Counted from the first letter of the stretch, positions 8,327 through 17,714 are shown. The stretch: 64,000 nucleotides of DNA from Candidatus Zixiibacteriota bacterium (GCA_030605835.1 JAUWHO010000045.1:17047-81046); one strand, 5' to 3'. The notes: generated from the sequence alone by a model not told the origin. A program made the numbers and translations.

Positions 8327-8892
8327 GGGTTTATCGGGAGAAAGACCTTCCGGTTCCCCTTGCGTGGGTGGATTTGCAGACCACCAGGGGTAGGGTATAG
8401 TTGGTGCGCTGAGCTTTCTGAATAGGCCGGGCTTTCGAGCCCGGCATGAGTAACTTGCACGTAACGACTTCGGCGAATGCTGTGGATGCTCCTGATCTTG
8501 ACGTCGTTTTCAAGTTGTCTGCGGCGCAAGAATGCGCCGCCTATTCCGTTCCGTTGTTTCGTGCGTTTCCGAATTGGCTGGGCTTTTCCACCGGAGGCCT
8601 GCCCGAGGGCAACAGAGTCGCCTAAAGCAGGCAAGCGGATCAGCCTCTGGCTGACCAGACCATTGTGGAGATATTCTGGGGCAAGAATGCCCCGGCTATT
8701 CTTAGGTGGTTGTCTCATTCGAATGGTTAGGCTCGTCAGTATTTACCATTAACCATTCACTACGCACTATCGCTTAAGTCGTGGGCAAAAAACCTCTTGC
8801 ATCGACAATTCCTATACGGTATTTTTCAAAATCGATTTTGCGGTAACGGGTTTTAGCTTATAAGAGAGACTTGACTTAAAGGTTTGAAAACC
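8327..8892. repeat. Intergenic region with family J hairpins and a weak purD promoter
   Basis: No gene. A family J hairpin (GCCGGGCTttcgAGCCCGGC) lies at about 8425-8444. Degenerate copies of related units (GGCTGGGCTTTTCC, GCAAGAATGCCCCGGC) run to about 8710. From 8740 on the sequence is AT-rich. TTGCAT (8797-8802) and TATTTT (8820-8825) with a 17-nt spacer could be the purD promoter; AAAGG at 8878-8882 is the probable purD ribosome site. Confidence 0.6.
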
Positions 8893-10176
8893 ATGAGGGT
8901 ACTGGTAGTTGGAGGGGGAGGCCGGGAGCATGTTTTGGTCTGGAAGCTATCTCAATCGAAGCTGGTCAAAAAGATCTATGCCGCCCCGGGAAATGCCGGC
9001 ATTGCTGAGATGGCCGAGTGCGCGGATATCGCCGTCCACGACCTGAAGGGACTGGCCGATTTCGCGCAGGCAAACGGGGTCGACTTGACCGTCGTGGGGC
9101 CGGAGCTCCCGCTGACTCTGGGGATAGTGGATGAGTTCGAGGAGCGGGGTTTGAGGATCTTCGGACCCTCCAAGTCCGCGGCTCAAATAGAGGGGAGCAA
9201 AGTTTTCGCCAAGGAGTTCATGAAGCGCTATCATATCCCCACCGCCAGCTTCCGGATCTTTGGCTCCAGAGAAGAAGCCATCCAGTTTGCCCGCTCGGCC
9301 GATGTCCCCATCGTCATAAAGGCCGATGGCCTTGCGGCCGGCAAGGGGGCGGTTATCCCCGAAAGCGGGGAGGAGGCCGAGAGGGTGATCGACGATATGA
9401 TGCTCAGAAAGGTTTTCCAGGAGGCCGGCTCTAAGATAGTGATCGAGCACTTCCTGGAGGGGGAAGAGCTCACGGTAATGGCTTTCACCGACGGTGAGCA
9501 TGTCTTCCCGATGCTCTCCTCCCAGGATCACAAAAAGATCTATGACGGGGACAAAGGTCCCAACACCGGTGGGATGGGGGCTTACGCCCCTACCAGGGTG
9601 GTGTCGGAGGGGTTGATGGAAACCATAGGGCAGGAGATTCTGGAGCCGGTGATCGAAGGATTGAACCAGGAGGGTCGGGTGTACAAGGGAGTGTTCTATG
9701 CCGGCTTGATGATCACCGATACGGGCCCTAAAGTCTTAGAATTCAACTGTCGTTTCGGCGACCCCGAAGCTCAGGCGGTTTTGCCCCTTCTCGAAAGTGA
9801 TCTGGCGGAGGTATTCTGTCACATTGTCGATGGCGACCTCCACGCCGACACGATCAAATGGCAAGACAAATGCGCGGTTTGCGTGGTTTTGGCCTCTCGG
9901 GGCTATCCGGTGGAGTATGAAAAGGGGAAGGAGATCAAGGGCCTGAGAAGGCTTGCCGGTCGGGATACTATGGTCTTCCACGCCGGCACCAGATCCGAAG
10001 GGAACAGGTTCTACACCAATGGGGGTCGGGTTCTGGGGGTCACCGCGGTGGAAAAGAGTCTATCGCGGGCAATTGACAAGGTGTATAATGCCGCTCGGAA
10101 GATCTCCTTCGAGGGGATGCAATACCGGAAGGACATCGGCGCCCGGGGGCTCAACGCCAAAACCTCCTTTTTCTAA
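8893..10176 (+). CDS. purD: Phosphoribosylamine--glycine ligase
   Basis: PurD joins phosphoribosylamine and glycine with ATP in the second step of purine synthesis. The 427-residue ATP-grasp enzyme starts MRVLVVGGGGREHVLVWKL, the classical PurD N-terminus. It carries the GLAAGKGAVIP nucleotide loop, the EEFLEGEE-type segment (as HFLEGEELTVMAF), PNTGGMGAYAP and EFNCRFGDPEAQAVLP. I chose ATG 8893 over an in-frame TTG three codons upstream because the family begins at this methionine. It is 6 nt ahead of purE, so the two are an operon. Full length. Confidence 0.97.
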   Translation: MRVLVVGGGGREHVLVWKLSQSKLVKKIYAAPGNAGIAEMAECADIAVHDLKGLADFAQANGVDLTVVGPELPLTLGIVDEFEERGLRIFGPSKSAAQIEGSKVFAKEFMKRYHIPTASFRIFGSREEAIQFARSADVPIVIKADGLAAGKGAVIPESGEEAERVIDDMMLRKVFQEAGSKIVIEHFLEGEELTVMAFTDGEHVFPMLSSQDHKKIYDGDKGPNTGGMGAYAPTRVVSEGLMETIGQEILEPVIEGLNQEGRVYKGVFYAGLMITDTGPKVLEFNCRFGDPEAQAVLPLLESDLAEVFCHIVDGDLHADTIKWQDKCAVCVVLASRGYPVEYEKGKEIKGLRRLAGRDTMVFHAGTRSEGNRFYTNGGRVLGVTAVEKSLSRAIDKVYNAARKISFEGMQYRKDIGARGLNAKTSFF

Positions 10177-10182
10177 GTTGCT

Positions 10183-10644
10183 ATGTCGCAAAAAACCGTT
10201 CTGGTCGTGATCGGTAGTAAGTCCGATGAAAGATATATTCAGGGCTGTTGTCAACTGTTAGAGGAGTTCGGCATCGGCTACGAGCTGGTCATCTCCTCGG
10301 CACATCGCAAGCCTGATCAGTCTGCCAGACTGGCCAAGGAGGCGGCCCGCAAAGGTTTTTCGGTCATCATTGCCGCTGCCGGATTCGCCGCCCATCTCCC
10401 GGGGACGATAGCGGCTCACAGCTCGCTGCCGGTCATCGGGGTTCCATTGCCGACCTCCCATCTGAAGGGGACCGACTCCTTCATCTCGATATTGCAGATG
10501 CCCTCCGGGGTACCGGTGGCGACGATGTCAGTCGGCGACGCCGGTGGAAAAAACGCCGCCATCCTGGCGGCGCAGATATTGGCTTTGTCCGATCCGAAGT
10601 TGAAGAGGAGATTGGCGAGGTTCAAAAAGGGGTTGTCAAAATGA
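10183..10644 (+). CDS. purE: N5-carboxyaminoimidazole ribonucleotide mutase
   Basis: Class I PurE rearranges N5-CAIR to CAIR in purine synthesis. The 153-residue chain shows GSKSDERYIQ (phosphate loop), SSAHRKPD (catalytic SAHR histidine) and AAAGFAAHLPG, then SILQMPSGVPVATM, all in class I order. It follows purD by 6 nt. PurK, which class I PurE usually needs, is not in this window. Its end is 34 nt before the next gene. Confidence 0.96.
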   Translation: MSQKTVLVVIGSKSDERYIQGCCQLLEEFGIGYELVISSAHRKPDQSARLAKEAARKGFSVIIAAAGFAAHLPGTIAAHSSLPVIGVPLPTSHLKGTDSFISILQMPSGVPVATMSVGDAGGKNAAILAAQILALSDPKLKRRLARFKKGLSK

Positions 10645-10678
10645 AACCGCTGGGGCAGGTGGTTTCTCAAAGCTAACC

Positions 10679-11950
10679 ATGAGCGACAAAATCTTCATAT
10701 TCGAAGACGATAAATACTCCAACTTCTATCCTTTGACCTTCAATCGCCCGGTCTATCAACTCCTGAGCGGAATGAGCCTCCTCCGGGAAAAGATAGCCGC
10801 CCTCTATTCAGACAGCGAAATAAACCTCCTTTGCCGGGAAGAGTTAGCACCGGTTCTGCAAGAGAAGACCGGATTGCGGGTCAACCGGTTCGATTTCAGA
10901 CCCTTCGACCGCCACCTTTTTCTGAACGGCCGGGTACGTTGCCTCCCAGAACTTCCCTCCAAGGTCGATTTCGACCGAGAGAATGTAGTTTACACAAATG
11001 GTGGAGAGGTGGTGGCCTTTTGCGTTGACGATGAGAACAGAAAGAGGCTGTTCCCCCGGATAACCGAACTTCACAAATCTGAAAACTTGGAAGTCCTCAA
11101 GGGTGAACTCGAGCAGATCGATGTGGAGCTTGGTCTTTTCTCCTACATCTGGGAGCTGGTTACGGAAAACCCGGACATCCTCCGTCAGGAAATGGGCCAA
11201 AAACTGTCCGAGACCCTGATAGGTGGCAAACTCGATCCCAGGGCGATCTTGATGGACGAAAACCCAATCTTCATCGGCAAAGATGCCATTGTTGATGGGG
11301 GCGTCGTCCTGGACAGCCGGCAAGGACCGATATATATCGAGCCTGGCGCCCAAGTGGGCAATCTCACTTGCCTGGAGGGGCCGGCCTACATCGGCAGAGA
11401 TTCACGTCTTGCCGGGGGAAGGATAACCGGTGGCTGCTCTTTCGGTCCGCAGTGCCGCGTGGGGGGGGAGGTTGAAAATACGATTGTTCTCGGTTATCTC
11501 AACAAATGGCATCACGGATTTCTGGGGCATTCCTATCTCGGCGAGTGGGTCAATCTGGGGGCACTGACCACCAATTCGGATCTGAAGAACAACTACTCTC
11601 CCGTCCGGGTCGATTTCGGTGAGAAGACCGTCGACAGTGGGCAGATCAAAGTCGGCAGCTTCATTGGAGATCATGTCAAGACCGGCATCGGGACGCTTCT
11701 GAATACCGGCGCCGTCCTCGGTTTCGGCTCTAATATATTTGGAGGCGGACTGGTGGAGAAAAAACATGTTCCCCCCTTCTCCTGGGGAGATGGCAAGAGC
11801 TTCGTCCCCTATGAAATAGAGAAATTCATTGCCAACGCCAAGACGGTGATGGCAAGAAGGGAGCAAGAGCTCTCCGACAGCGAAGAGAAGCTATTCAGGC
11901 TACTCGTGGCACAGGAAACCTCAAACCGGAGACCGGAAACAGGGTTGTAG
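10679..11950 (+). CDS. GlmU-like putative sugar nucleotidyltransferase with left-handed beta-helix
   Basis: The 423-residue protein belongs to the GlmU-like family found in Bacteroidetes and candidate phyla. The N-terminal 190 residues resemble a reduced nucleotidyltransferase fold (IFEDDKYSNFYPLTFNRPVYQLLSG). From about 195 to 370 hexapeptide repeats (IFIGKDAIVDGGVVLD, GPAYIGRDSRL) form a left-handed beta helix typical of acyltransferases. LGALTTNSDLKNNY is the active-site-like loop seen in the family. A role in UDP-sugar or cell-envelope metabolism is inference. The last dozen residues (ETSNRRPETGL) and the stop lie in family A/B repeat DNA, so the C-terminus has been replaced or extended by a repeat. 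Confidence 0.85.
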   Translation: MSDKIFIFEDDKYSNFYPLTFNRPVYQLLSGMSLLREKIAALYSDSEINLLCREELAPVLQEKTGLRVNRFDFRPFDRHLFLNGRVRCLPELPSKVDFDRENVVYTNGGEVVAFCVDDENRKRLFPRITELHKSENLEVLKGELEQIDVELGLFSYIWELVTENPDILRQEMGQKLSETLIGGKLDPRAILMDENPIFIGKDAIVDGGVVLDSRQGPIYIEPGAQVGNLTCLEGPAYIGRDSRLAGGRITGGCSFGPQCRVGGEVENTIVLGYLNKWHHGFLGHSYLGEWVNLGALTTNSDLKNNYSPVRVDFGEKTVDSGQIKVGSFIGDHVKTGIGTLLNTGAVLGFGSNIFGGGLVEKKHVPPFSWGDGKSFVPYEIEKFIANAKTVMARREQELSDSEEKLFRLLVAQETSNRRPETGL

Positions 11951-11986
11951 CGGAAACCTTCAGTTTCCAGAAGCTGATAAACAAAG

Positions 11987-14098
11987 ATGCCAGATATACG
12001 GGAGCTGAAGTTTGTAGGGCGGGGCGACGAAATAAAACGCCTCAACAGTTTTGTCTTTGACAAGGTCGCGGGTGGAATTCTGTTGCTGGTGGGTAGAGAA
12101 GGGATGGGCAAATCTCGTTTGGTGAGACAATACCATGAGGATTTAGGGCATGCCTCTAGGTCTAAGGTCGGAAAACTCCTTTTCAAAATCGCCGAACATT
12201 GGTCGCCGGAGGTCTATTTCACAAATCTACTAGTAGAGGTGAGCAAGGGGAAGTTTCTGTGGGGTAGTCGCAAGGAATGGGCGGACTTAGTAGGTAACAT
12301 CCCAGAAGTCGGCCCTTTTCTAAAGATGCTTCTTTCTCCGAAGACCGTTGAGCCTGCACCGGATAAGTTCTTCAAGGTCCTGAAGAGTGTGGCACGTGGA
12401 CTTGGCGAAGGAGAGCGACTGGTCGTTTTCCTTGATCCTGACAAGTATCTAAAACCTGAGTCACTCTCGGTGTTCAGATATTTTCGGGATAGTATCCCCA
12501 ATTCTGTGAAATTCATCATCCCCCAAAGACCGGAGGATGTTCTTTTTTCCGATGCAGAGTTCTGCTCTAATCAGGCTGTGGATATTCTCGAGTTGCAGGA
12601 AATCGCGGAAAACGATAGGGATGAACTATACCACGAAGCCATGCCAAGCAAGGTCTTTGAAAAAGGCTTAGGGGATGAGGTGAAGAGACTTTGTGGCGGC
12701 TGGCCAATATTCGTGGAAGATATGGGAAAGCTTCTCCGGAGAGCGGATGATGTAGAAACGGAATTTAAAGAGATTGATGCCCAGCAGCTCGACTTACTAG
12801 GTGCTCAGAGCAGGTTATTCAAGCCCTTGTTAGATCCGCAATACGCAAAGGAGCGGTGGACGGTTTACGGGATGTCGATTCTTTCTGGGTCTCAGGATAG
12901 GTCTTTGCTCGGCGATTATTTGAGCATGGAACCGGATGAGGTCGGGGACTTTTTGACCTCCCAGGTCATGAGTGACGCTATAAAGGTCACTGAAGGTGTG
13001 GGAGAGAAGAAGTACCAACTATATCACCAGACCTTCAACGAATATGTTCAGAAGCGCATTGGAGATGAAAAGGATGTTGATCTTGGCAAGCTTCACAAGG
13101 AGGCTGCTGCGGCCTTCTACAAGAGAATAGAGAAAGACCGCAACGACGCTGAAGCTCTGACTGAGTTCACTCACCACCTGAGGGAAAGCGGAGACCAACA
13201 GGCTTTCATGGAGGGGCTCGACAATGTACACGGTGATAAGGAAAGAATCGGCCTATACAGGCAGCTCAGAGATGAACTTACGGAGGCCTTGAGTTACAAG
13301 GTGATGGCCGGGGATTCCCCAAGAAAGGCTTGGTTTTTAAGTATGCAGGGGATTGTCAATCAAAAGCTGGCAGAACCGGACGAGGCGTTGAAGTCTTACG
13401 AGCAGGCGAGGGAGGTTTTTCGCCGGCTTGGAGACGAGAGTGGTGTAGCGGCCCAGGAAAGCAACATCGGTATTACACTTGCTGATAAGGGCGATGTTGA
13501 CGCAGCACTCAAGTGTTTTGAAAAGGACTTGTCCATAAGTGAAAGCATCGGAGATAAGCGCGGTTCAGTCAGGGCGTGTTGTAACATTGGGAACCTTCTT
13601 GCCCAACTTGGCGACCTCGAGGGAGCTCTGAAGAAATACACACATACACTCAAGAAGCCAGCTGCGATCGGAGATGCTTCAGGCGTGGCTGCGACCTATA
13701 ACAATATGGCTGTGTCTCTGAGGCGTAAAGGAGATCTCGATGGAGCAGCGGAATATGCGAACGCGGCGCTAGGCATGTATGTGATCATTGGCGATCCTTA
13801 CGGTGTTGCTGCTGCGAGTCTCAACATCGCGAACATCTCTTTTCACAGGCAGGACTACAGGTTGTCTGCGCTGCTCGACATTGAAGCTCTCTTACTCTTT
13901 GCAGCAATTGGGGCAAAGGCGGAGTTTGACAAGACAAAGGGCAAGCTTGCTCTATCAATTACCGTACTGAGGCAGCGTGGGGAATTCCAGGACTTCTTAC
14001 AGGAGGCGAAGGAGCAGTTTGGGGAGGAGGTTGAGAAGTTATTGGGCGGCTTATTCACAGCAGATGAAGGAGATGAAACGGATTCCCCATCTGCTTAA
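11987..14098 (+). CDS. STAND-type ATPase with TPR sensor region
   Basis: The 703-residue protein opens with KFVGRGDEIKRL and Walker A GREGMGKS (36-43). A Walker B-like strand (RLVVFLDPDKY, about 143-153) follows, then a helical/winged part (about 230-400). About five or six TPR units of the 40-residue PATS/LGN type run from about 445 to 650 (EALKSYEQAREVFRRLGD and similar). STAND proteins act as ligand-triggered switches in signalling or anti-phage defence. No N- or C-terminal effector domain is recognisable, so its output is unknown. A 60-nt sample (12541-12600) has 27 G+C against 34 in a purD sample (9601-9660), so it may be acquired. It sits alone downstream of the 3' end of tRNA-Sec. Confidence 0.8.
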   Translation: MPDIRELKFVGRGDEIKRLNSFVFDKVAGGILLLVGREGMGKSRLVRQYHEDLGHASRSKVGKLLFKIAEHWSPEVYFTNLLVEVSKGKFLWGSRKEWADLVGNIPEVGPFLKMLLSPKTVEPAPDKFFKVLKSVARGLGEGERLVVFLDPDKYLKPESLSVFRYFRDSIPNSVKFIIPQRPEDVLFSDAEFCSNQAVDILELQEIAENDRDELYHEAMPSKVFEKGLGDEVKRLCGGWPIFVEDMGKLLRRADDVETEFKEIDAQQLDLLGAQSRLFKPLLDPQYAKERWTVYGMSILSGSQDRSLLGDYLSMEPDEVGDFLTSQVMSDAIKVTEGVGEKKYQLYHQTFNEYVQKRIGDEKDVDLGKLHKEAAAAFYKRIEKDRNDAEALTEFTHHLRESGDQQAFMEGLDNVHGDKERIGLYRQLRDELTEALSYKVMAGDSPRKAWFLSMQGIVNQKLAEPDEALKSYEQAREVFRRLGDESGVAAQESNIGITLADKGDVDAALKCFEKDLSISESIGDKRGSVRACCNIGNLLAQLGDLEGALKKYTHTLKKPAAIGDASGVAATYNNMAVSLRRKGDLDGAAEYANAALGMYVIIGDPYGVAAASLNIANISFHRQDYRLSALLDIEALLLFAAIGAKAEFDKTKGKLALSITVLRQRGEFQDFLQEAKEQFGEEVEKLLGGLFTADEGDETDSPSA

Positions 14099-14124
14099 TT
14101 CGTTTAATCCGCTGTGAATCACTC

Positions 14125-14300
14125 CAAGAGTGCCGTCAGGTGTTTCCACCTGACGGAAGACTGTCGGGAGGTCGCCTCAGGCGACCCGACAGCACTGAAA
14201 ATGGCAACCTGACGCCACTACTGAGGTAGGCAGCAAAGAGTAGACAGGTCTTAAGTGGGGGCGAGGGGGCGTGGTTCCGTGAACCGTGAACTGTCAACCG
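14125..14300. repeat. Intergenic repeats, families E, D and N
   Basis: CCGTCAGGTG tttc CACCTGACGG (family E, about 14132-14156) is followed by a family D hairpin, CTGTCGGG...CCCGACAG (14161-14192). Its loop holds a complete family N hairpin GTCGCC tca GGCGAC (14171-14185). A direct short repeat of gtgaaccgtgaactg follows at about 14275-14307. No gene. Confidence 0.75.
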
Positions 14301-14314
14301 TGAACCAAAAAAAA

Positions 14315-14410
14315 CGGAAGGAGTGGGAATCGAACCCACCGCGGCTACCTCAACGGTAAACCGCCTACGGTTTTGAAGACCGCGAGGGCCACCAGACCCT
14401 ATCCTCTTCC
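14315..14410 (-). tRNA. selC: tRNA-Sec (anticodon TCA)
   Basis: Read on the minus strand, the 96-nt gene begins GGAAGAGGATAGGG and ends TCCTTCCG. It has the marks of bacterial tRNA-Sec. The D stem has 6 bp with a 4-nt loop (AGGGTC tggt GGCCCT). The anticodon loop is CTTCAAA, with anticodon TCA. The long variable arm includes a TACC/GGTA stem, and the T arm is GTGGG TTCGATT CCCAC. The acceptor stem has one A-C mismatch and a G-T pair in its lower half. CCA is not encoded. This implies that the organism decodes UGA as selenocysteine; selA, selB and selD are not in this window. Confidence 0.92.
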
Positions 14411-14575
14411 AGACTAAATCTATCAAAATTCATGCGGGTTCGCAACAGAATTCTCAAAATTTGAACTCGCCGAAGAGATCTATGCTCGATATTCATTCAA
14501 AACCGCACTTGAGAAGCGCCTTTAGCGGTCGATAGAAATTGAGGCAAGATAAACCTTAAACCTTATCACCAAAGC

Positions 14576-15118
14576 TTGAAAAAAATAGCGGGGCAACTAT
14601 TTCGACTGGTGGAATCGTCCGAAGATTTCCTGTTGAGGAAGTTCTATAACTATGTCTCCTTTGCCGGTTACACCGACTACATGGGAAAGGATCTGCAGTT
14701 GTGGCGGGCAATCCTAGGGAGGACGGCATCGCGGTTCCTCTCCTACCTACAAGAGTCGGATACTCCGGAGGAGATGCCCGTCGATGAGGATATCACCCGT
14801 AATTCAGCCGGCGCCCGCGGCATAACCGAGGCGCACAGCTACTATCACAGAGGATTTCTGCTGGTGAGGATCTTGGGGATCATCAAATACCTGCGCGACT
14901 CCTTCCTGGATCTGGCCGACTCCGGCATTCACAGATCCGGGGAGCGAGAGAAGGCCCGATTGCTGATCTGGAGATATTTCGACAAATTCGAAATCGGGTT
15001 TGTGAACGAGTGGGTGAATTTGGAACTCGGTTCCCAGAAGATGCAGGAGGCCTCCGCACCGCACCTGCTCCGCTCCGAAAGCAAACGTCCTTACAACACC
15101 CTGGCCACCGACCAGTAA
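14576..15118 (+). CDS. Orphan helical sensor-type domain protein
   Basis: The 180-residue all-helical protein begins at TTG 14576 (no better start; weak ribosome site). Its C-terminal half (SYYHRGFLLVRILGIIKYLRD then WRYFDKFEIGFVNEWVN) resembles, from memory, the N-terminal helical input domain that precedes PAS domains in some hybrid histidine kinases. Here it ends after that domain, with no kinase behind it. It may be a stand-alone sensor, or the stump of a larger gene: 30 nt further on lies the end of a convergent gene. Function unknown. Confidence 0.6.
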   Translation: MKKIAGQLFRLVESSEDFLLRKFYNYVSFAGYTDYMGKDLQLWRAILGRTASRFLSYLQESDTPEEMPVDEDITRNSAGARGITEAHSYYHRGFLLVRILGIIKYLRDSFLDLADSGIHRSGEREKARLLIWRYFDKFEIGFVNEWVNLELGSQKMQEASAPHLLRSESKRPYNTLATDQ

Positions 15119-15148
15119 GGCTCACCCCGATGAGCCACCAGGAGTGAG

Positions 15149-15898
15149 CTATATTGATCTATTGAGCAGCCTCATGGGGTCTTCTACTTCGGTCATTTCC
15201 TTGGTGAGGAAGGCTTCCCCGTACTTTTTGCCGATGAGAGAACCGTAATGACGGGCCCTTACTTCCAAGAAATCGAAGACATCCTCGGCCGGTCGGAAAA
15301 TGGTCGGTTCCCACTTCTCCGAGAACTGGCTCTGGTAACACCTCACCGCCTCCAATTTGCGCTCAAACTGCTCGGTGATGTCCACGACAAATGTATGCTG
15401 AACCTCGACAAATGAGGTCGAATAGACAATCCTATGGGGGCGGAATGGTTCCCCCGGTGCATTCAGCTTTGTCAAACCCGAAAGGTAAGAGGCCTCGTAA
15501 ATCAATCGGGAGCCTTTGGAGTGGTCGGGATGGCGTTGCTCCCAGTAAGGCAAAAGCAGAAGGTGGGGGCGATATTTCCTCAGAAGGTGGACCACCCCAA
15601 GGCGGTTTTCAAAGCTGTTTTCGACTCTGGAGTCCAGCAGTCTAAGATTCTCTCTGAGATGGACGCCCATAACTCCGGCGGCACATTTTGCCTCCTCTGA
15701 TCTCTGGCGGACAGTGCCGCGAGTCGCCATCTCCCCCTGGGTGAGGTCGATGAGCCCGACCCGGTATCCCAAGTCAACCAGCTTGATGATAGTGCCCCCG
15801 CAGGTGAGCTCGGCATCGTCGGGATGAGCGAAGATCGCCAGGGCGTCGAGAGTCTGTTTCACTTTTCGAGAAGCCATCGCAAATAGATTTCCATTCAT
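15149..15898 (-). CDS. bshB1: BshB1-like LmbE/PIG-L deacetylase
   Basis: The 249-residue LmbE-family zinc deacetylase carries AHPDDAELTCGGT (zinc ligands and catalytic Asp) and EQRHPDHSKGS with the third ligand. FSEKWEPTIFRPAEDVFDF is typical of BshB1, which removes acetate from GlcNAc-malate in bacillithiol synthesis. bshA and bshC are not in the window, so the bacillithiol role is by family resemblance. The start may be ATG 15898 or the second methionine (MASRKV, 15877); neither has a strong ribosome site. Convergent with the gene before it. Confidence 0.85.
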   Translation of the reverse strand: MNGNLFAMASRKVKQTLDALAIFAHPDDAELTCGGTIIKLVDLGYRVGLIDLTQGEMATRGTVRQRSEEAKCAAGVMGVHLRENLRLLDSRVENSFENRLGVVHLLRKYRPHLLLLPYWEQRHPDHSKGSRLIYEASYLSGLTKLNAPGEPFRPHRIVYSTSFVEVQHTFVVDITEQFERKLEAVRCYQSQFSEKWEPTIFRPAEDVFDFLEVRARHYGSLIGKKYGEAFLTKEMTEVEDPMRLLNRSI

Positions 15899-16103
15899 AA
15901 TAGATCGGCCATGAAAGGGTTTCTGTCAAGTCTTTTGCTTTCGGTTTTCCCAATCGAGGGGAGTTGCCAGTGGCCGAACAGTCTCCACCGGGGGGAAACT
16001 CGACAGTGGTGACAGAAACGTGACACAAAGCCCTTGCAGGTTTTTGGCAAGCTTCGTATTTTCACAAGACTTCAACCGGTGCTCCGATTAGGAGGATAGT
16101 CCC

Positions 16104-17714
16104 GTGAAGCGATTGCTGTTGCTGTTTTTCCTACTCACGCTTTCAGTCGCAAGCGCCACCGAAAGAAAGGTGGTGGCAGTCTTACCTTTTACGAATCTAA
16201 CGCACGATGAGACCACCGCCTGGCTGTCTGAGGCGATACCCGCTACACTGACCTCCAAGTTGGGGAGAGTCTCTGCACTTGAGTTGGTGCCGCGGGTTCG
16301 CATGAACGATTTTTTCTCGATAATCGAGCTACAACACACAAGTACGATAGATGACGAGACCGCCGTCAAGGCCGGAGAGACCTTCGAGGCGGAGATAGTC
16401 GTTGCCGGAGAGTATCTGAAGGGAGGCAGCCAGATCAAGATAGCCTGTAGATTCCTCGACACGAAATCGGGACGGGTTCTGAACGCTGCCGAAGTGAACG
16501 GCCCTTACTCAGACATATTCAGGCTGCAGGATGAGCTGACGTTCGACTTGTTTAAAACCCTGGAGGTGATTCCCACCCCAGAGGAAGAGGCAAAAATAGT
16601 GGAGGTGCCCACCCAATCGCTGGAGGCGTACGAGTGGTTCAGCAAGGCTCACTATGAAAGCACCAAAGATCTCGTCAAAATCAATCTGATAATCGACTAT
16701 TATCGCAGGGCGGTTGAATTCGACTCTACCTACTTCGATGCTCACAGCAACCTGGGACTGGCATACGCCGGCAGAGGTTTTCTGGACAAGGCCATTCAGG
16801 AACGCAAGAAGGCGTTAAAGATCAAACCGAATCATGCCGAGGCTCACGCCAATCTGGGGGCTGCTTATTATGTTAAAGGACTTTTCGACGAAGCGATCAG
16901 CGAATTCCAGAAGGCCTTGGGAATTCGACCCGATTACCCCGAGGTTCACAACAACTTAGGACTAGCTTACGCAGGCAAGGGCCTTTTGGATGATGCCATT
17001 CGGGAATACAAGGAGGCCTTGAGGATCAACCCGGAAGATGCCCAGGCGCACACGAATCTGGCGACGGCATACCATCTCAAGGGTCTTTTGGATGAGGCCG
17101 TTGGGGAGTTCAGGGAGGCCTTGAGGATTAAGCCACGCCACCTCGATGCGCGCATAGGTCTGGGGCGCGCTTACGAGGCTGAAGGTCTTCTGGATGAAGC
17201 CATGCTGGAGTATGAGGAAGCTTCGAGCATCAATCCGGATGACGCCAAGGCTCACGGTGCCCTCGGAAATGTTTATGCAAGAAAAGGGCTTCCCGATGCC
17301 GCCATCGGGGAATGGCAAGAGGCGGTGAGGATAGATCCCGATTTCGCCGGAGCTCATTACAACCTGGCGATTGCTTACAAGGGTACAGGCCTTTTGGACG
17401 ACGCCATAACGGAGTTCAACGAGGTCTTGCGGATCTATCCGGATGATCTCGGGGCTCACTATAATCTGGGAAATGTGTATGTATACAAAGGCCTTCTGGA
17501 TGATGCCATTCGAGAATACAATGAGGCCATAAGGATTAAGCCGGATCACACCGATGCCAATTACAATCTGGCGTTGGCGTACGAATACAAGGGGGACCGA
17601 CAAACGGCTTTAGAGCAGTGGAAAAGATACGTGGAAGTCGCTAAGGATAGGTTCGACCAGGCACAGTCGATTCGAAAGGCGAGAGAGCGCATCAAAGCAT
17701 TACAGGGGGAATAG
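16104..17714 (+). CDS. Exported TolB-N/FlgO-like and TPR protein
   Basis: A GTG start follows a good ribosome site (GGAGG at 16091-16095). A signal peptide (MKRLLLLFFLLTLSVASA) comes first. Next is a domain of about 130 residues starting KVVAVLPFTNLTHDETTAW, like the TolB N-terminal/FlgO fold used in periplasmic assembly factors. Nine consecutive 34-residue TPRs follow (about 210-515), very regular, with GLLDDAIREYKEALRINP as the core. It probably acts as a periplasmic scaffold; partners are unknown. The near-identical TPR units suggest recent internal duplication. The end abuts a repeat field. Confidence 0.85.
   Translation: MKRLLLLFFLLTLSVASATERKVVAVLPFTNLTHDETTAWLSEAIPATLTSKLGRVSALELVPRVRMNDFFSIIELQHTSTIDDETAVKAGETFEAEIVVAGEYLKGGSQIKIACRFLDTKSGRVLNAAEVNGPYSDIFRLQDELTFDLFKTLEVIPTPEEEAKIVEVPTQSLEAYEWFSKAHYESTKDLVKINLIIDYYRRAVEFDSTYFDAHSNLGLAYAGRGFLDKAIQERKKALKIKPNHAEAHANLGAAYYVKGLFDEAISEFQKALGIRPDYPEVHNNLGLAYAGKGLLDDAIREYKEALRINPEDAQAHTNLATAYHLKGLLDEAVGEFREALRIKPRHLDARIGLGRAYEAEGLLDEAMLEYEEASSINPDDAKAHGALGNVYARKGLPDAAIGEWQEAVRIDPDFAGAHYNLAIAYKGTGLLDDAITEFNEVLRIYPDDLGAHYNLGNVYVYKGLLDDAIREYNEAIRIKPDHTDANYNLALAYEYKGDRQTALEQWKRYVEVAKDRFDQAQSIRKARERIKALQGE

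Noticed and set aside
11950..14315. Integration of the STAND gene as an island at tRNA-Sec
   Set aside because: I could not find a second copy of the tRNA-Sec 3' end near 11950-11987, so there is no att evidence.
15119..15136. GGCTCA/TGAGCC hairpin as terminator between convergent genes
   Set aside because: Only six base pairs and no T-run; too weak to annotate.
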